Source of the DNA: CAVRCA01 sp965218045
GTDB taxonomy: Bacteria; Pseudomonadota; Alphaproteobacteria; Acetobacterales; Acetobacteraceae
NCBI GenBank assembly: GCA_965218045.1
Contig: CBDCJX010000007.1
Span: forward strand, 132,049 to 196,048
Direction of reading: 5' to 3'
Length of the DNA: 64,000 bases
Both the position numbers and the translations under genes were made by a program. The notes under the pieces are model-generated. The model searched no databases. It worked only from the letters and a program-made list of their open reading frames with translations, and was not told the origin of the DNA. Positions 36,895 through 43,878 of the stretch are shown one piece after another (positions within the stretch are counted from its first letter, which is position 1; every line of letters begins with the position of its first letter).

Positions 36895-37395
36895 ATGCCC
36901 ACCTTATCAGGGATGGGCGACACATTCATCATCTCCGGTCTCCACGAGAAGCGGTCAGCTACCGCCGGTAGGATTGTCGAGCTGCGGCGTGAGGTTGACC
37001 GGCTGCAAGCTGACCTGTTCCACATAGACGCGGTGCTGCGGCTCTACGAGGTGGAGCCCGCCGATATCCCGACCAAGGGCCGTGTGCCGGTGCGCTCGGC
37101 CTACTTCGGGCGCAAGGAGATCACCCGCCGTATCTATGACGCCCTGCGGGAGAATGGGGAGGTATCCGCCGTGGACATTGCCGCCCAGGCGATGCGGGAC
37201 AAGGGGCTCGATCCAGTGGCCGACAAGAAGCAGCGGGTGGCGTTCTCCCAGCGGTTTCTCACGTCGCTGCATGATCTGCGGAAGGCGAGGACGGTCGAGC
37301 GGATTGGGAGCGGCAAGGGGGTGCGTTGGAGACTGACTACCAACGATGGGCCGGTAGATGGCAGGGAAAGCGAGCGGCAGGCGCAAAACAGCTAG
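36895..37395 (+). CDS. Repeated-family hypothetical protein, intact copy (coiled coil + winged-helix-like)
   Basis: A 166-residue protein. Residues about 7-60 form a coiled coil (EKRSATAGRIVELRREVDRL then QADLFHIDAVLRLYEVEP), followed by RKEITRRIYDALRENGEVSA and RFLTSLHDLRKARTVERI, which look like a winged-helix fold. The layout resembles uncharacterised proteins frequent in rhizobial and sphingomonad genomes, so it may bind DNA, but no function is known. ATG 36895 or 36913 (MGDTFIISG, matched in the other copies) may be the start. Two broken copies lie at 40.4 kb and 42.8 kb; this is the only intact one. Confidence 0.7.
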   Translation: MPTLSGMGDTFIISGLHEKRSATAGRIVELRREVDRLQADLFHIDAVLRLYEVEPADIPTKGRVPVRSAYFGRKEITRRIYDALRENGEVSAVDIAAQAMRDKGLDPVADKKQRVAFSQRFLTSLHDLRKARTVERIGSGKGVRWRLTTNDGPVDGRESERQAQNS

Positions 37396-37448
37396 TAGCC
37401 CGACGGATTCCGCCAGAACCTTGCGATTCCAGAGTGTTGCCTATAAGG

Positions 37449-37547
37449 TGGCGGGACGGGAGGACTCGAACCTCCACCCTCCTCGGGTCGCCGGCAGGGA
37501 AGCCTACGATAGTTCCCGAGGGCTCTATCCAGTTGAGCTACGCCCCG
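37449..37547 (-). tRNA. tRNA-like gene with enlarged anticodon loop (probably a pseudo-tRNA)
   Basis: On the minus strand, acceptor CGGGGCG (37547-37541) pairs with CGTCCCG (37458-37452; one G-U). D arm GCTC/GAGC with AACTGGATA loop and T arm GGAGG-TTCGAGT-CCTCC are canonical. Between the anticodon stem halves CTCGG and CCGAG there are 28 nt instead of 7, and no T stands at the normal position 33. The CCA trinucleotide follows directly, one base short of a normal discriminator. Best read as a tRNA disrupted by a roughly 21-nt insertion; its identity cannot be assigned. Confidence 0.6.
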
Positions 37548-37598
37548 ATGCCTGGAAGGTGCCGCCAACGCTCGGCGGCACCTTCTATTCTTCCAAAA

Positions 37599-37883
37599 TC
37601 ACACTCTCCCCTTTTCGGCGAGATACTTGTGCTTCTGGTGGTGAACTGCGCTTGGCGTAATGTCTAAGGTTCGGGCAATCTCCGAGTCGGCTACATTCCG
37701 CTCAATCATGTTCCGTAGGAACTGAACACCTGCATCGGTCAAGCGCCCATTTTCTCGCTTGATCTCGGGAGACTGCCCTATCCTACCGGTTTCGTTCCGT
37801 ATGACAGTGAGGATACCCTGCAACTTGGCTTGCATATCCTGCAAGTCCTGCATCAAGTCGTCGACTAGGTCCTCTACCCTCAT
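37599..37883 (-). CDS. Small putative DNA-binding protein with C-terminal helix-turn-helix
   Basis: A 94-residue protein. The N-terminus is acidic and coiled-coil-like (VEDLVDDLMQDLQDMQAKLQ), and the C-terminal part reads RNVADSEIARTLDITPSAVH, a helix-turn-helix of the Sigma-70 region 4/resolvase kind. It could regulate genes in this accessory region. The ribosome site is weak and its composition is AT-richer than the flanking core genes. It is divergent from nothing: the next gene upstream, a transposase, is on the same strand 32 bp away. Confidence 0.55.
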   Translation of the reverse strand: MRVEDLVDDLMQDLQDMQAKLQGILTVIRNETGRIGQSPEIKRENGRLTDAGVQFLRNMIERNVADSEIARTLDITPSAVHHQKHKYLAEKGRV

Positions 37884-37914
37884 ACCGAAATGCTAATCTC
37901 GGTTTTCTAAATCG

Positions 37915-38919
37915 TCAACCCTGAGTAGCGGCAGGTTTCCCGGAATTTGCCCGCTGCCAATACCCGCAGAAGTCCACGCTCGGCCGCGCCTTGAGCGCCA
38001 GCCCGGTCGCAAGCCGCACCTGGAACCCATTGGGATCGCGCCGGTGGTTCTCCCGCCACGCGCTCTCTTGGGCGTAGCGGACGATGTAGGCCCCGGCCAG
38101 GTGGTGATGGTGCCCGATCTCGGCCCGGCGCATCCGGGAGAAGAAGCTCTCGGCCAAGTTCGTCGTCGCGCCATCAAGGCTGTAGGCGAGCTGATGGTTG
38201 ATCCGCTTCATGGCGTAGCGGGCGGCCAGCATATCCCAGCCGCTCGAATCGTCGGCGCTGATCTCGGTGCCCCTGGCGATGTGGCTGCGGATGAAGGGCA
38301 GCGCGGCGGTCTCGGATGGGAACACGGCGGGGAGCGTGAGGCCGGCGCGCTCACGCATCACGATGACAGCCTTGCGCTTGCTGCTCTGGTTCGCCTTGAG
38401 CCGTAGATCGCGCCGGTTCTCCTTGAGGTTGGCCGGTTTCACGTAGCCGCCGAAATAGGCCGCGTCGATCTCGACCTCGGCGCCCTCGCCGCCTAGCCGC
38501 TCGCCCTTCATCTCGCTCGCCAGGGCTTCGCGGATTTTGTGCGCCAGGACAAAGGCCGTCTTGTATTGCACGTCCAGATCGCGGGAGAGCGCCAGCGCGC
38601 TCTTGCCCTTCACCTCATTGCAGAAGATCACCACGGCGGCGAGGTAGGTCTGTAGCGGCAGCTTGTGAGAGGCGAACAGTGTGCCCGAGGTCAGGGAGAA
38701 GTCCTTGCGGCACGCCTTGCAGCGGAACCGCAGCGCGCCACTCGGCCGGCGGCACTCGTAGCAGGTCTCGCACTCACACGCCGGGCAAACCGGCTTGCCA
38801 TCCGTCTGCGGCCACCGCAGCAAGGCGAACAGCCGCTCGGCATCCTCGCTACCCATGCGCAGGACCGACGCTAGCGAGAGCGTCCGGGCCTTTGCTGAGA
38901 GGAGGAAGTGAGAGCGCAT
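37915..38919 (-). mobile_element. IS1595-family (ISXO2-like) transposase, apparently complete
   Basis: A 334-residue transposase. The N-terminal zinc ribbon reads PVCPACECETCYECRRPSG and RFRCKACRKDFSLTSGTLF; the catalytic part has IDAAYFGGYVKP (first Asp), ISADDSSGWDML (second) and TTNLAESFFSRMRRAEIG (Asn/Glu position). Length fits ISXO2-type members (about 300-330). Terminal inverted repeats could not be identified by eye, so element borders are not given. A degraded copy of the 3' end of the same gene lies at 41.85-41.95 kb. Confidence 0.87.
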
Positions 38920-39025
38920 CGATCACATTCGCCATGAACCTTGCGAATATGACGGAATGAGTTGGCATTGTCAACAGGAAGTCTTCATATATGATGGCCT
39001 CCAAGCGTTTCTGATAGGAGACCGT

Positions 39026-39265
39026 ATGGGGCTGGCGGCAACGGAGAAGGAATTGGCCGGTAAGGCGGCTCGCTTCCTCAAGGCGGAACTCAAGCGGGCA
39101 GGCGTGACCTATAGCGAGCTGGCGCGCCGCCTCAAGGAACATGGTTTGGAGGAAACGGAGGCGTCGATCAGCAGCAAGCTAGCGCGTGGTACGTTTGCAG
39201 CAACGTTCTTAATAGCCACCTTGGCGGCCTTAGAGATAGAAGGGCTGCGAGTTGAGGACATTTAG
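39026..39265 (+). CDS. DUF6471 domain protein
   Basis: A 79-residue protein that is almost entirely the DUF6471 domain: ARFLKAELKRAGVTYSELAR, then LEETEASISSKLARGTFAAT and ALEIEGLRVEDI. The arrangement looks like an HTH-type DNA-binding fold. Such genes are common on alphaproteobacterial plasmids and islands, and the function is not known. GGAG lies just upstream of ATG 39026. Its stop overlaps the stop of the convergent membrane-protein gene by 3 bp. Confidence 0.8.
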   Translation: MGLAATEKELAGKAARFLKAELKRAGVTYSELARRLKEHGLEETEASISSKLARGTFAATFLIATLAALEIEGLRVEDI

Positions 39266-40134
39266 TGAGAATTCGGAATAGAAGAGAGGCGGCTTGCAAG
39301 ATAGTCCATGCCCCTCAACTGCAACATAAGACCGCGTTTTCTGTAAAAGCTGTCGATACCGGCCTTCTGTTGCAAGTCAAGAGTGCCTTCATAGTATACG
39401 TAGACCCTTCCGGAAAATGTAAGGTCTCTAATACGAATTAGATTAGAGTTACCTGGGACACTTACGGCAATGCCAATCCCATTTTCAATATCAGATATGA
39501 TACTCTTTGAATTGTCTGCTAAATATTGACATACAGCGGTGGTGTAATCCCATCCAAATACAATGGCCGCTGGCAAAAGAAAGCCTAGATATTTGTTGTT
39601 TGCGTCGAAATCGACGTATTCCTTAGCAATAATATCGAAGGTTTGGTTCTGTTTCTTAAAAAGGATCGTGATCGTTTTGCTTAAGCGCATGGAGTTGGGA
39701 AAATCTGACTCGTATAAATCAGACAGTGTTTTGGGAGTCTTGCCATTCTGATTCTTTGGAGCAGAATGAGTGCTGGTCGCGCCCTTCGGCATCAAGGACA
39801 GGCCTGCCGTTTCAAACGGCGCAGTCTCTTTGGGGCTCTTCTCGGTCTCATACCAGCCAACCCCAGCTAAGAGCACCGCCAAAGCCAGACCCGCAGCTGA
39901 GCCAGCGCGGATTTTGACCCACCGTGATCGTTCATGGACCGATTCCCGGGCCACTACGGAGACGACCCCCACAACCCATGCCACTGTCAGCAGGATATAA
40001 GCCAGCATCATGTTTATGATGCCGGCCGCCGTGAGTGAAGCAAGCAACATAGCAACGAATAGTGCGGCACCGGCGTCTCGCACGAGACTTCCAACCGGAT
40101 GCGATTTCTTCGTTTCGCGCTGGGGCTCTGACAT
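39262..40134 (-). CDS. Hypothetical membrane protein, low-GC insertion gene
   Basis: A 290-residue protein with three N-terminal hydrophobic segments (AALFVAMLLASLTAAGII, MLAYILLTVAWVVGVVSVV, AGLALAVLLAGVGW) and a soluble C-terminal domain that includes LSDLYESDFPNSMRLSKTIT and RDLTFSGRVYVYYEGTLDLQ. The C-terminal coding half is markedly richer in A+T (ATA, TTA and AAA codons) than the core genome, a sign of recent transfer. I know no function. The frame ends inside the stop of the DUF6471 gene. Confidence 0.65.
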   Translation of the reverse strand: MSEPQRETKKSHPVGSLVRDAGAALFVAMLLASLTAAGIINMMLAYILLTVAWVVGVVSVVARESVHERSRWVKIRAGSAAGLALAVLLAGVGWYETEKSPKETAPFETAGLSLMPKGATSTHSAPKNQNGKTPKTLSDLYESDFPNSMRLSKTITILFKKQNQTFDIIAKEYVDFDANNKYLGFLLPAAIVFGWDYTTAVCQYLADNSKSIISDIENGIGIAVSVPGNSNLIRIRDLTFSGRVYVYYEGTLDLQQKAGIDSFYRKRGLMLQLRGMDYLASRLSSIPNSH

Positions 40135-40269
40135 GGACAGGATTTCGCCCGCCTCTGTCGCGCAGCGTCAAGCGGGGCGGTGGGGTATAGCACGCTCAAG
40201 GCACGCACCGACCCGCTACCCGCTGGTCTCCTGCGTAGTCGGGGCACCATCGTATGCAGCCCCGCCGCT

Positions 40270-40323
40270 GTGGCGGTTGCTACATAATACCGCAATGCTC
40301 CCATATTATGTAGCAACCGCCAC
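40270..40323. repeat. 20-bp perfect inverted repeat upstream of gene copy 2
   Basis: GTGGCGGTTGCTACATAATA (40270-40289) and its exact complement (40304-40323) flank a 14-nt spacer. The right arm is identical to the 20-mer before gene copy 1 (36847-36866); the left arm extends that identity three bases outward (CGG). It could fold as a long hairpin, act as an operator, or be a recombination junction created when two inverted copies met. The rest of 40135-40353 holds no gene. Confidence 0.75.
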
Positions 40324-40353
40324 CACCGGCGACGTAATTGGGTTGGCTTGCTT

Positions 40354-40805
40354 ATGCCCCTCTTAACACGGCATGGGCGACACATTCATCATCTCCGGCC
40401 TTCGCGAGAAGCGATCCGCTACGGCGGCATGATAGTCGGGCTGCGGCGCGAGGTTGACCGGCTGCAAGCCGACCTGTTCCACATAGACGCGGTGCTGCGG
40501 CTCTACGATGTGGAACCTGCTGATATCCCGAAAGGCTGGGTGCCGGTGCGGGCGGCCTACTCCGGCCGCAAGGAGATCACCCGACGTATCTATCATGCGC
40601 TGCGGGAGAGCGGGGAGGTGTCCGCCGTGGACATTGCCGCCTAGGCAATGCGGGATAAGGGGCTCGATCCCGTGGCAGATCGGAAGCAGCGGATGGCGTT
40701 CTCCAAGCGGCTCCTTACGTCGCTGCACGATCTGCGTAAGGCGGGGACGGTGGAACGGATTGGCGGGGGCGTGCGGGGGAGGCTCATCTCAGGTCGTGAG
40801 GAATG
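40354..40805 (+). pseudogene. Repeated-family hypothetical protein, copy 2 (frameshifted, nonsense)
   Basis: Closely similar to the intact gene at 36895. It starts ATGGGCGACACATTC (40373) as MGDTFIISGLREKRSAT, but one base is missing near 40425, shifting the frame into TGA TAG. The frame that carries on (GLRREVDRLQADLFHIDAVL) meets an in-frame TAG at 40642 where the intact copy has CAG (Gln). Two independent lesions show it is dead. Confidence 0.8.
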
Positions 40806-40957
40806 ACCGACAGGCGCAGGGCGAGGCTCAGGCGTAACCTGAGCGCAGTGTAGTGGTGGTCATCGTAAAAGCGCGCGCTCCCCAACCGCATTGCTAAACC
40901 CATTGCGTACATTGCCGTTGACTCGGCAGATGGCGGTAAGCAATACAGCTACCCCAT

Positions 40958-41041
40958 GGACGCGTGGCGAAACGGCAGACGCGACCGGCTTCCAACCGGT
41001 TATCTTACAAGGGTGTGCGGGTTCGAGTCCCGCCGCGTCCA
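40958..41041 (+). tRNA. Class II (leucine-type body) tRNA with UCC glycine anticodon
   Basis: An 84-nt cloverleaf in which every stem is perfect. Acceptor GGACGCG/CGCGTCC, T8, D arm GCG...CGC with the loop AAACGGCAGA, anticodon stem ACCGG/CCGGT, loop CTTCCAA with anticodon TCC at 40991-40993, a 16-nt variable arm that can pair (ATCTT/AGGGT), and T arm GCGGG-TTCGAGT-CCCGC. The discriminator is A and CCA is not encoded. The long variable arm, the GG-CAGACGC D-loop end and A73 are features of tRNA-Leu, whereas UCC reads glycine GGA codons. An ordinary tRNA-Gly is class I. Confidence 0.85.
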
Positions 41042-41067
41042 TCCCGCCAGCAGTCAAGGAGGCAAGG

Positions 41068-41463
41068 ATGACATTGGGGCGCAGGATGAAGGCCATACAG
41101 GAGGCGATTGCGCGGCTTGAGGCAGAGCGGGCTCGGATCGAGGGTAGGATCGAGGGCTTACGTGAAGCCCTCCGCCTACAAACAGGGGACGACTCCTCTG
41201 AGAGCATCCTCGCAGAGCAGCCGCGCAAGCGAACGCGCCGAGGGAACTTGAAGGAGACGGTGTTGGATCTAGCCCAACAGGTCGGTGATAAGGGCTTAAC
41301 AGCTGAGGAATGTGTGACGTTGGCCCGAAAGACTAAAGATATCGAGCTGATCCAGACTTCAGTGTCCAGCCTTTTGAGCCGTCTAAAGAACGATGGCGTA
41401 ATGTTCTTCGACGGCGAGCGATATCGGCTAAAGCAGTTTGCGGGACCACGCCACGCGGCTTGA
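41068..41463 (+). CDS. Hypothetical protein, coiled coil + winged-helix-like
   Basis: A 131-residue protein starting 27 bp after the class II tRNA, with a strong AGGAGG site before ATG 41068. The N-terminus is a charged coiled coil (EAIARLEAERARIEGRIEGL). A basic linker (PRKRTRRGNLKE) precedes a domain with DKGLTAEECVTLARKTKDIE and SVSSLLSRLKNDGVMFFDGE, like a winged helix with a wing ending YRLK. It is similar in layout, but not clearly in sequence, to the gene family at 36895. The function is unknown; the adjacent tRNA and it may share a transcript. Confidence 0.7.
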   Translation: MTLGRRMKAIQEAIARLEAERARIEGRIEGLREALRLQTGDDSSESILAEQPRKRTRRGNLKETVLDLAQQVGDKGLTAEECVTLARKTKDIELIQTSVSSLLSRLKNDGVMFFDGERYRLKQFAGPRHAA

Positions 41464-41472
41464 AAAGGAACA

Positions 41473-41494
41473 CCCCGGCTTTCCAGGGCCGGGG
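41473..41494 (+). terminator. Terminator-like hairpin after gene 41068
   Basis: CCCCGGC (41473-41479) and GCCGGGG (41488-41494) form a 7-bp stem ten bases after the stop. It is followed by CGCTTG rather than a clean T-run, so termination strength is uncertain. Confidence 0.5.
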
Positions 41495-41501
41495 CGCTTG
41501 T

Positions 41502-41575
41502 GGAGGCGGTATTGGCCGGGCCAGGGACTCGTTGACTGCGAGCTCCCCCCTCGGGTTCGACTTCCCCCGCCTCCA
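41502..41575 (+). ncRNA. tRNA-like structured sequence of unknown identity
   Basis: GGAGGCGG (41502-41509) pairs with CCGCCTCC (41567-41574), giving an acceptor-like stem followed by A. A hairpin GGGACTCG-TTGACTG-CGAGCTCCC (one bulged base) sits in the middle, and GTTCGACT resembles a T loop. The D-arm region (TTGGCCGGGCCA) does not fit a normal cloverleaf, and the T stem is short and mispaired. It may be a decayed tRNA, or a divergent tRNA-like RNA with an 8/4 acceptor/T-stem split. Confidence 0.35.
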
Positions 41576-41577
41576 CT

Positions 41578-41609
41578 GGAAGCCTCACTCTTTAGGGAGC
41601 GAGGCTTCC
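41578..41609. repeat. 9-bp perfect hairpin
   Basis: GGAAGCCTC (41578-41586) and GAGGCTTCC (41601-41609) with a 14-nt loop, directly after the tRNA-like sequence. Part of a run of hairpins in a 600-bp stretch (41464-42066) that has no protein gene. Confidence 0.55.
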
Positions 41610-41635
41610 ACCTGTTGGTGGCATCCGGCAAACGC

Positions 41636-41655
41636 AGTCCGCCTCGTGGCGGACT
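41636..41655. repeat. 8-bp hairpin with TCGT tetraloop
   Basis: AGTCCGCC (41636-41643) and GGCGGACT (41648-41655) around TCGT. Possibly a terminator or RNA processing element for transcripts coming from the tRNA side; the next 190 bp to the transposase remnant are AT-richer and show nothing I recognise. Confidence 0.5.
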
Positions 41656-41842
41656 CTCACAAGGGATTTCTCACCAGAGCCATCCGTAAATTGGCGGCAT
41701 GGGGGCGATCAATCAAATCAATTAGGCCGCGCTGTATAATCGTTATGATCGACTTGGTAGTTTGTAAGCCTCAGTTTGCGCCATCCGATCATTCGCAATT
41801 GCAGTTGCACATAACGTGTCGCGTATCCGCTAATTATTCCTT

Positions 41843-41955
41843 TGCAAGTAACCGCAGAAATCCATGCTCGGCCGTGCCTTAAGTGCCAGCCCAACCGCAA
41901 GCCGGACCTGAAACCCGATGGGGTTACGCCAATGGTTCTCCCGCCACGCGCACGG
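41843..41955 (-). pseudogene. 3' fragment of an IS1595/ISXO2 transposase
   Basis: About 110 bp closely resemble the 3' part of the transposase gene at 37915 (compare the plus-strand runs CCGCAGAAATCCATGCTCGG here and CCGCAGAAGTCCACGCTCGG there, and GGTTCTCCCGCCACGCGC in both). The similarity stops after 41955. It is a remnant of a second copy of the element. The next 110 bp up to the lipoprotein gene show no feature. Confidence 0.75.
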
Positions 41956-42066
41956 TCGAGCGTGGATCTTCGCGCTATTGGAAGCGAGCTCCGGCTACAT
42001 AGCCGAGAACTAAGGCTGGCGGGAAAATCCGAGGGTACAGAGACACAGAAGTTCAGATGGCTGACA

Positions 42067-42561
42067 CTAGTTGGTGGTACAGTTCACGAAGTTACCGTTC
42101 CGACTGCAATTAGTATTCAGCATCGTCGGACGGCTTTGCGGCGCGGACATTTGATAGGGCGCAGGTAGCTGATAAGGCGCAGGCGGGGGCATACTCGCGA
42201 TCACTGCGAGCGCAGCACGACGGCGAGCGAGATCGGTTTCCGCCAGATCACTTTGCGTTTTTGCCAGAGCTAGATTGGCTTGCTCCGTAGTGATCTCTCT
42301 CCGGTCTGTTCGAGCCGCTAAGTCAGCTCTCGTGGCGAGATATACTTCGGCTAGATCTGGCGGAGAGCCGCTAGCTAGAAGGAAATCCCGCCTAGCCGAT
42401 TCGTCGCACCGTGCCTTGTCGAGGAAATGCGAACCCTCTGGATATCGCACCCGGCAACTTGCGATCTGCTGCTGTAGCCTCGCTTGAGCCACGACTCGGC
42501 GCTGGTCGGCGCAGCCACCAAGCACACACAATGCGAACAATAAGAGAGCAACAAAGCGCAT
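42067..42561 (-). CDS. Hypothetical lipoprotein
   Basis: A 164-residue protein with a lipoprotein signal (MRFVALLLFALCVLGGC, lipobox LGGC). The mature part is helical and Arg/Ala-rich (VVAQARLQQQIASCRVRYPE; REITTEQANLALAKTQSDLA) and ends with a Pro-rich stretch and NCSRNGNFVNCTTN. The paired Cys in the mature part suggest export. No family recognised. ATG 42561 is used; the frame is open 12 codons further up. Confidence 0.6.
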   Translation of the reverse strand: MRFVALLLFALCVLGGCADQRRVVAQARLQQQIASCRVRYPEGSHFLDKARCDESARRDFLLASGSPPDLAEVYLATRADLAARTDRREITTEQANLALAKTQSDLAETDLARRRAALAVIASMPPPAPYQLPAPYQMSAPQSRPTMLNTNCSRNGNFVNCTTN

Positions 42562-42644
42562 AGAATGAACCGTAACGAAGCCGCGCCGGCTTCGCAACGG
42601 CGATCGCCGGCCGAAATCCTTCGAGCCGAACGCGCTTATTCATC

Positions 42645-43043
42645 AGTCGCTCCTCCGCAATGCCTTGCTCGCATCCGCCATTTGGCCGCCACCACACCCG
42701 GTTGCCGCGCAATCCGCTCAACCGTCCCGGCCTTCCGTAGGTCGTGGAGTGACATGAGGAAACCGCTGCGAGAACGCCAACCGCTGCTTGCCGCAGCGCG
42801 TCATAGATACGCCCCGTGATCTCCTTGCGGTCGAAATAGGCCGAGCGCGCCGGCACCCGGCCCTGGGTGGGAATGTTGGCGGGCTCCACCCCGCAGAGCC
42901 GCAGCACAGCGTCTATGTGGAACAGGTCTGCTTGCCCGGTCCAGCTCGCGCCGTAGTTCCACGATCCGCACAGCTACACTCGACCGCTTCTTGCGTAGGC
43001 CGGAGATGATGGACGTGTCGCCCGTGCCGAGTAAGATGGGCAG
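42645..43043 (-). pseudogene. Repeated-family hypothetical protein, copy 3 (inverted, internally deleted)
   Basis: On the minus strand the sequence reads as GTGDTSIISGLRKKRSSVA and RIVELRRELDR, then shifts frame and continues as CGVEPANIPTQGRVPARSAY and FDRKEITGRIYDA, so it matches the gene at 36895. After GACGCTGCGG about 75-80 bp are missing (the part encoding ENGEVSAVDIAAQ and following), and the tail matching QRFLTSLHDLRK is out of frame. It lies in inverse orientation to copies 1 and 2 and marks the right edge of the accessory region. Confidence 0.78.
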
Positions 43044-43130
43044 GAACGCGCCGCTCTGACTTGCCTTTGTCAATGGCGGTTGCTGCCTTAAAGCCGCAAG
43101 TTGCTCACCGGAACAGGCTGCGGAGGAATC

Positions 43131-43874
43131 GTGGAACCCAGACACGCAACGGCCGCGATTGTCGGTGCCGGTGACTTCATCGGCGGCGCTATCGCCAAGC
43201 GGTTCGCCGCCGAAGGTTTCACGGTGTTCGCGGGGCGGCGGAACGGCGACAAGCTGTTGCCGCTAGTCGCGGAGATCGAGGCGGCGGGCGGCCAGATCGT
43301 TGCGCGTTCGCTGGATGCGCGCAAGGAGGCGGACATCACTGCGTTCCTGCAGGAGGCCGATCACGCGGCGCCACTCGAAGTGTGCATCTTCAACATCGGC
43401 GCCAACGTGAACTTTCCGCTGCTCGACACCACCGAGCGCGTGTTCCGCAAGGTGTGGGAGATGGCGTGCTACTCCGGCTTCCTGACAGCACGCGAAGCCG
43501 CGCGGCTGATGCTGCCGCACGGTCGCGGCGCGCTGTTCTTCACCGGTGCGACCGCGAGCCAGCGCGGCGGCGTCGGCTATGCCGCGTTCGCCTCCGCCAA
43601 GTTCGGCTTGCGGGCGATGGCGCAAAGTGCCGCGCGCGAGCTTGGACCCAGGAACATCCACGTCGCCCATCTTGTCATCGATTCCGGCGTCGATACCGCT
43701 TGGGTACGCGAGCGGATCAAGCAGCGGGAAGGCGAGGACGCGCTGCGAAACCTCGATCCTGATCGCCTGATGCGGCCGGAGGCGGTGGCGGAGACGTATT
43801 GGCGGCTCTATCAGCAGCCGCGCGACGCCTGGACCTTCGAGCTCGAGATTCGGCCCTCCGGCGAGAAATGGTGA
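43131..43874 (+). CDS. SDR-family protein lacking the catalytic Tyr (cd05373-like)
   Basis: A 247-residue Rossmann-fold short-chain dehydrogenase. The nucleotide loop is IVGAGDFIGGAIAKRF and the Ser region FTGATASQRGG. At the active site YxxxK reads FASAK, with Phe in place of Tyr but the Lys kept, as described for SDR subgroup c10 (CDD cd05373). Catalysis by the normal mechanism is therefore doubtful. GTG 43131 has GGAGGA 4 nt upstream. It begins an operon with an HCCA isomerase and a second Tyr-less SDR. Confidence 0.85.
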   Translation: MEPRHATAAIVGAGDFIGGAIAKRFAAEGFTVFAGRRNGDKLLPLVAEIEAAGGQIVARSLDARKEADITAFLQEADHAAPLEVCIFNIGANVNFPLLDTTERVFRKVWEMACYSGFLTAREAARLMLPHGRGALFFTGATASQRGGVGYAAFASAKFGLRAMAQSAARELGPRNIHVAHLVIDSGVDTAWVRERIKQREGEDALRNLDPDRLMRPEAVAETYWRLYQQPRDAWTFELEIRPSGEKW

Positions 43875-43878
43875 TGCC

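Noticed and set aside
36895..37395. Assigning the repeated gene to a toxin-antitoxin or transposition function
   Set aside because: Only a coiled coil and a winged-helix-like domain can be argued; no partner gene or catalytic motif is present.
36761..43130. Possible integrative element with att sites at tRNA-Arg
   Set aside because: No integrase and no copy of the tRNA 3' end at the right edge were found, so I describe an accessory region rather than a defined element.
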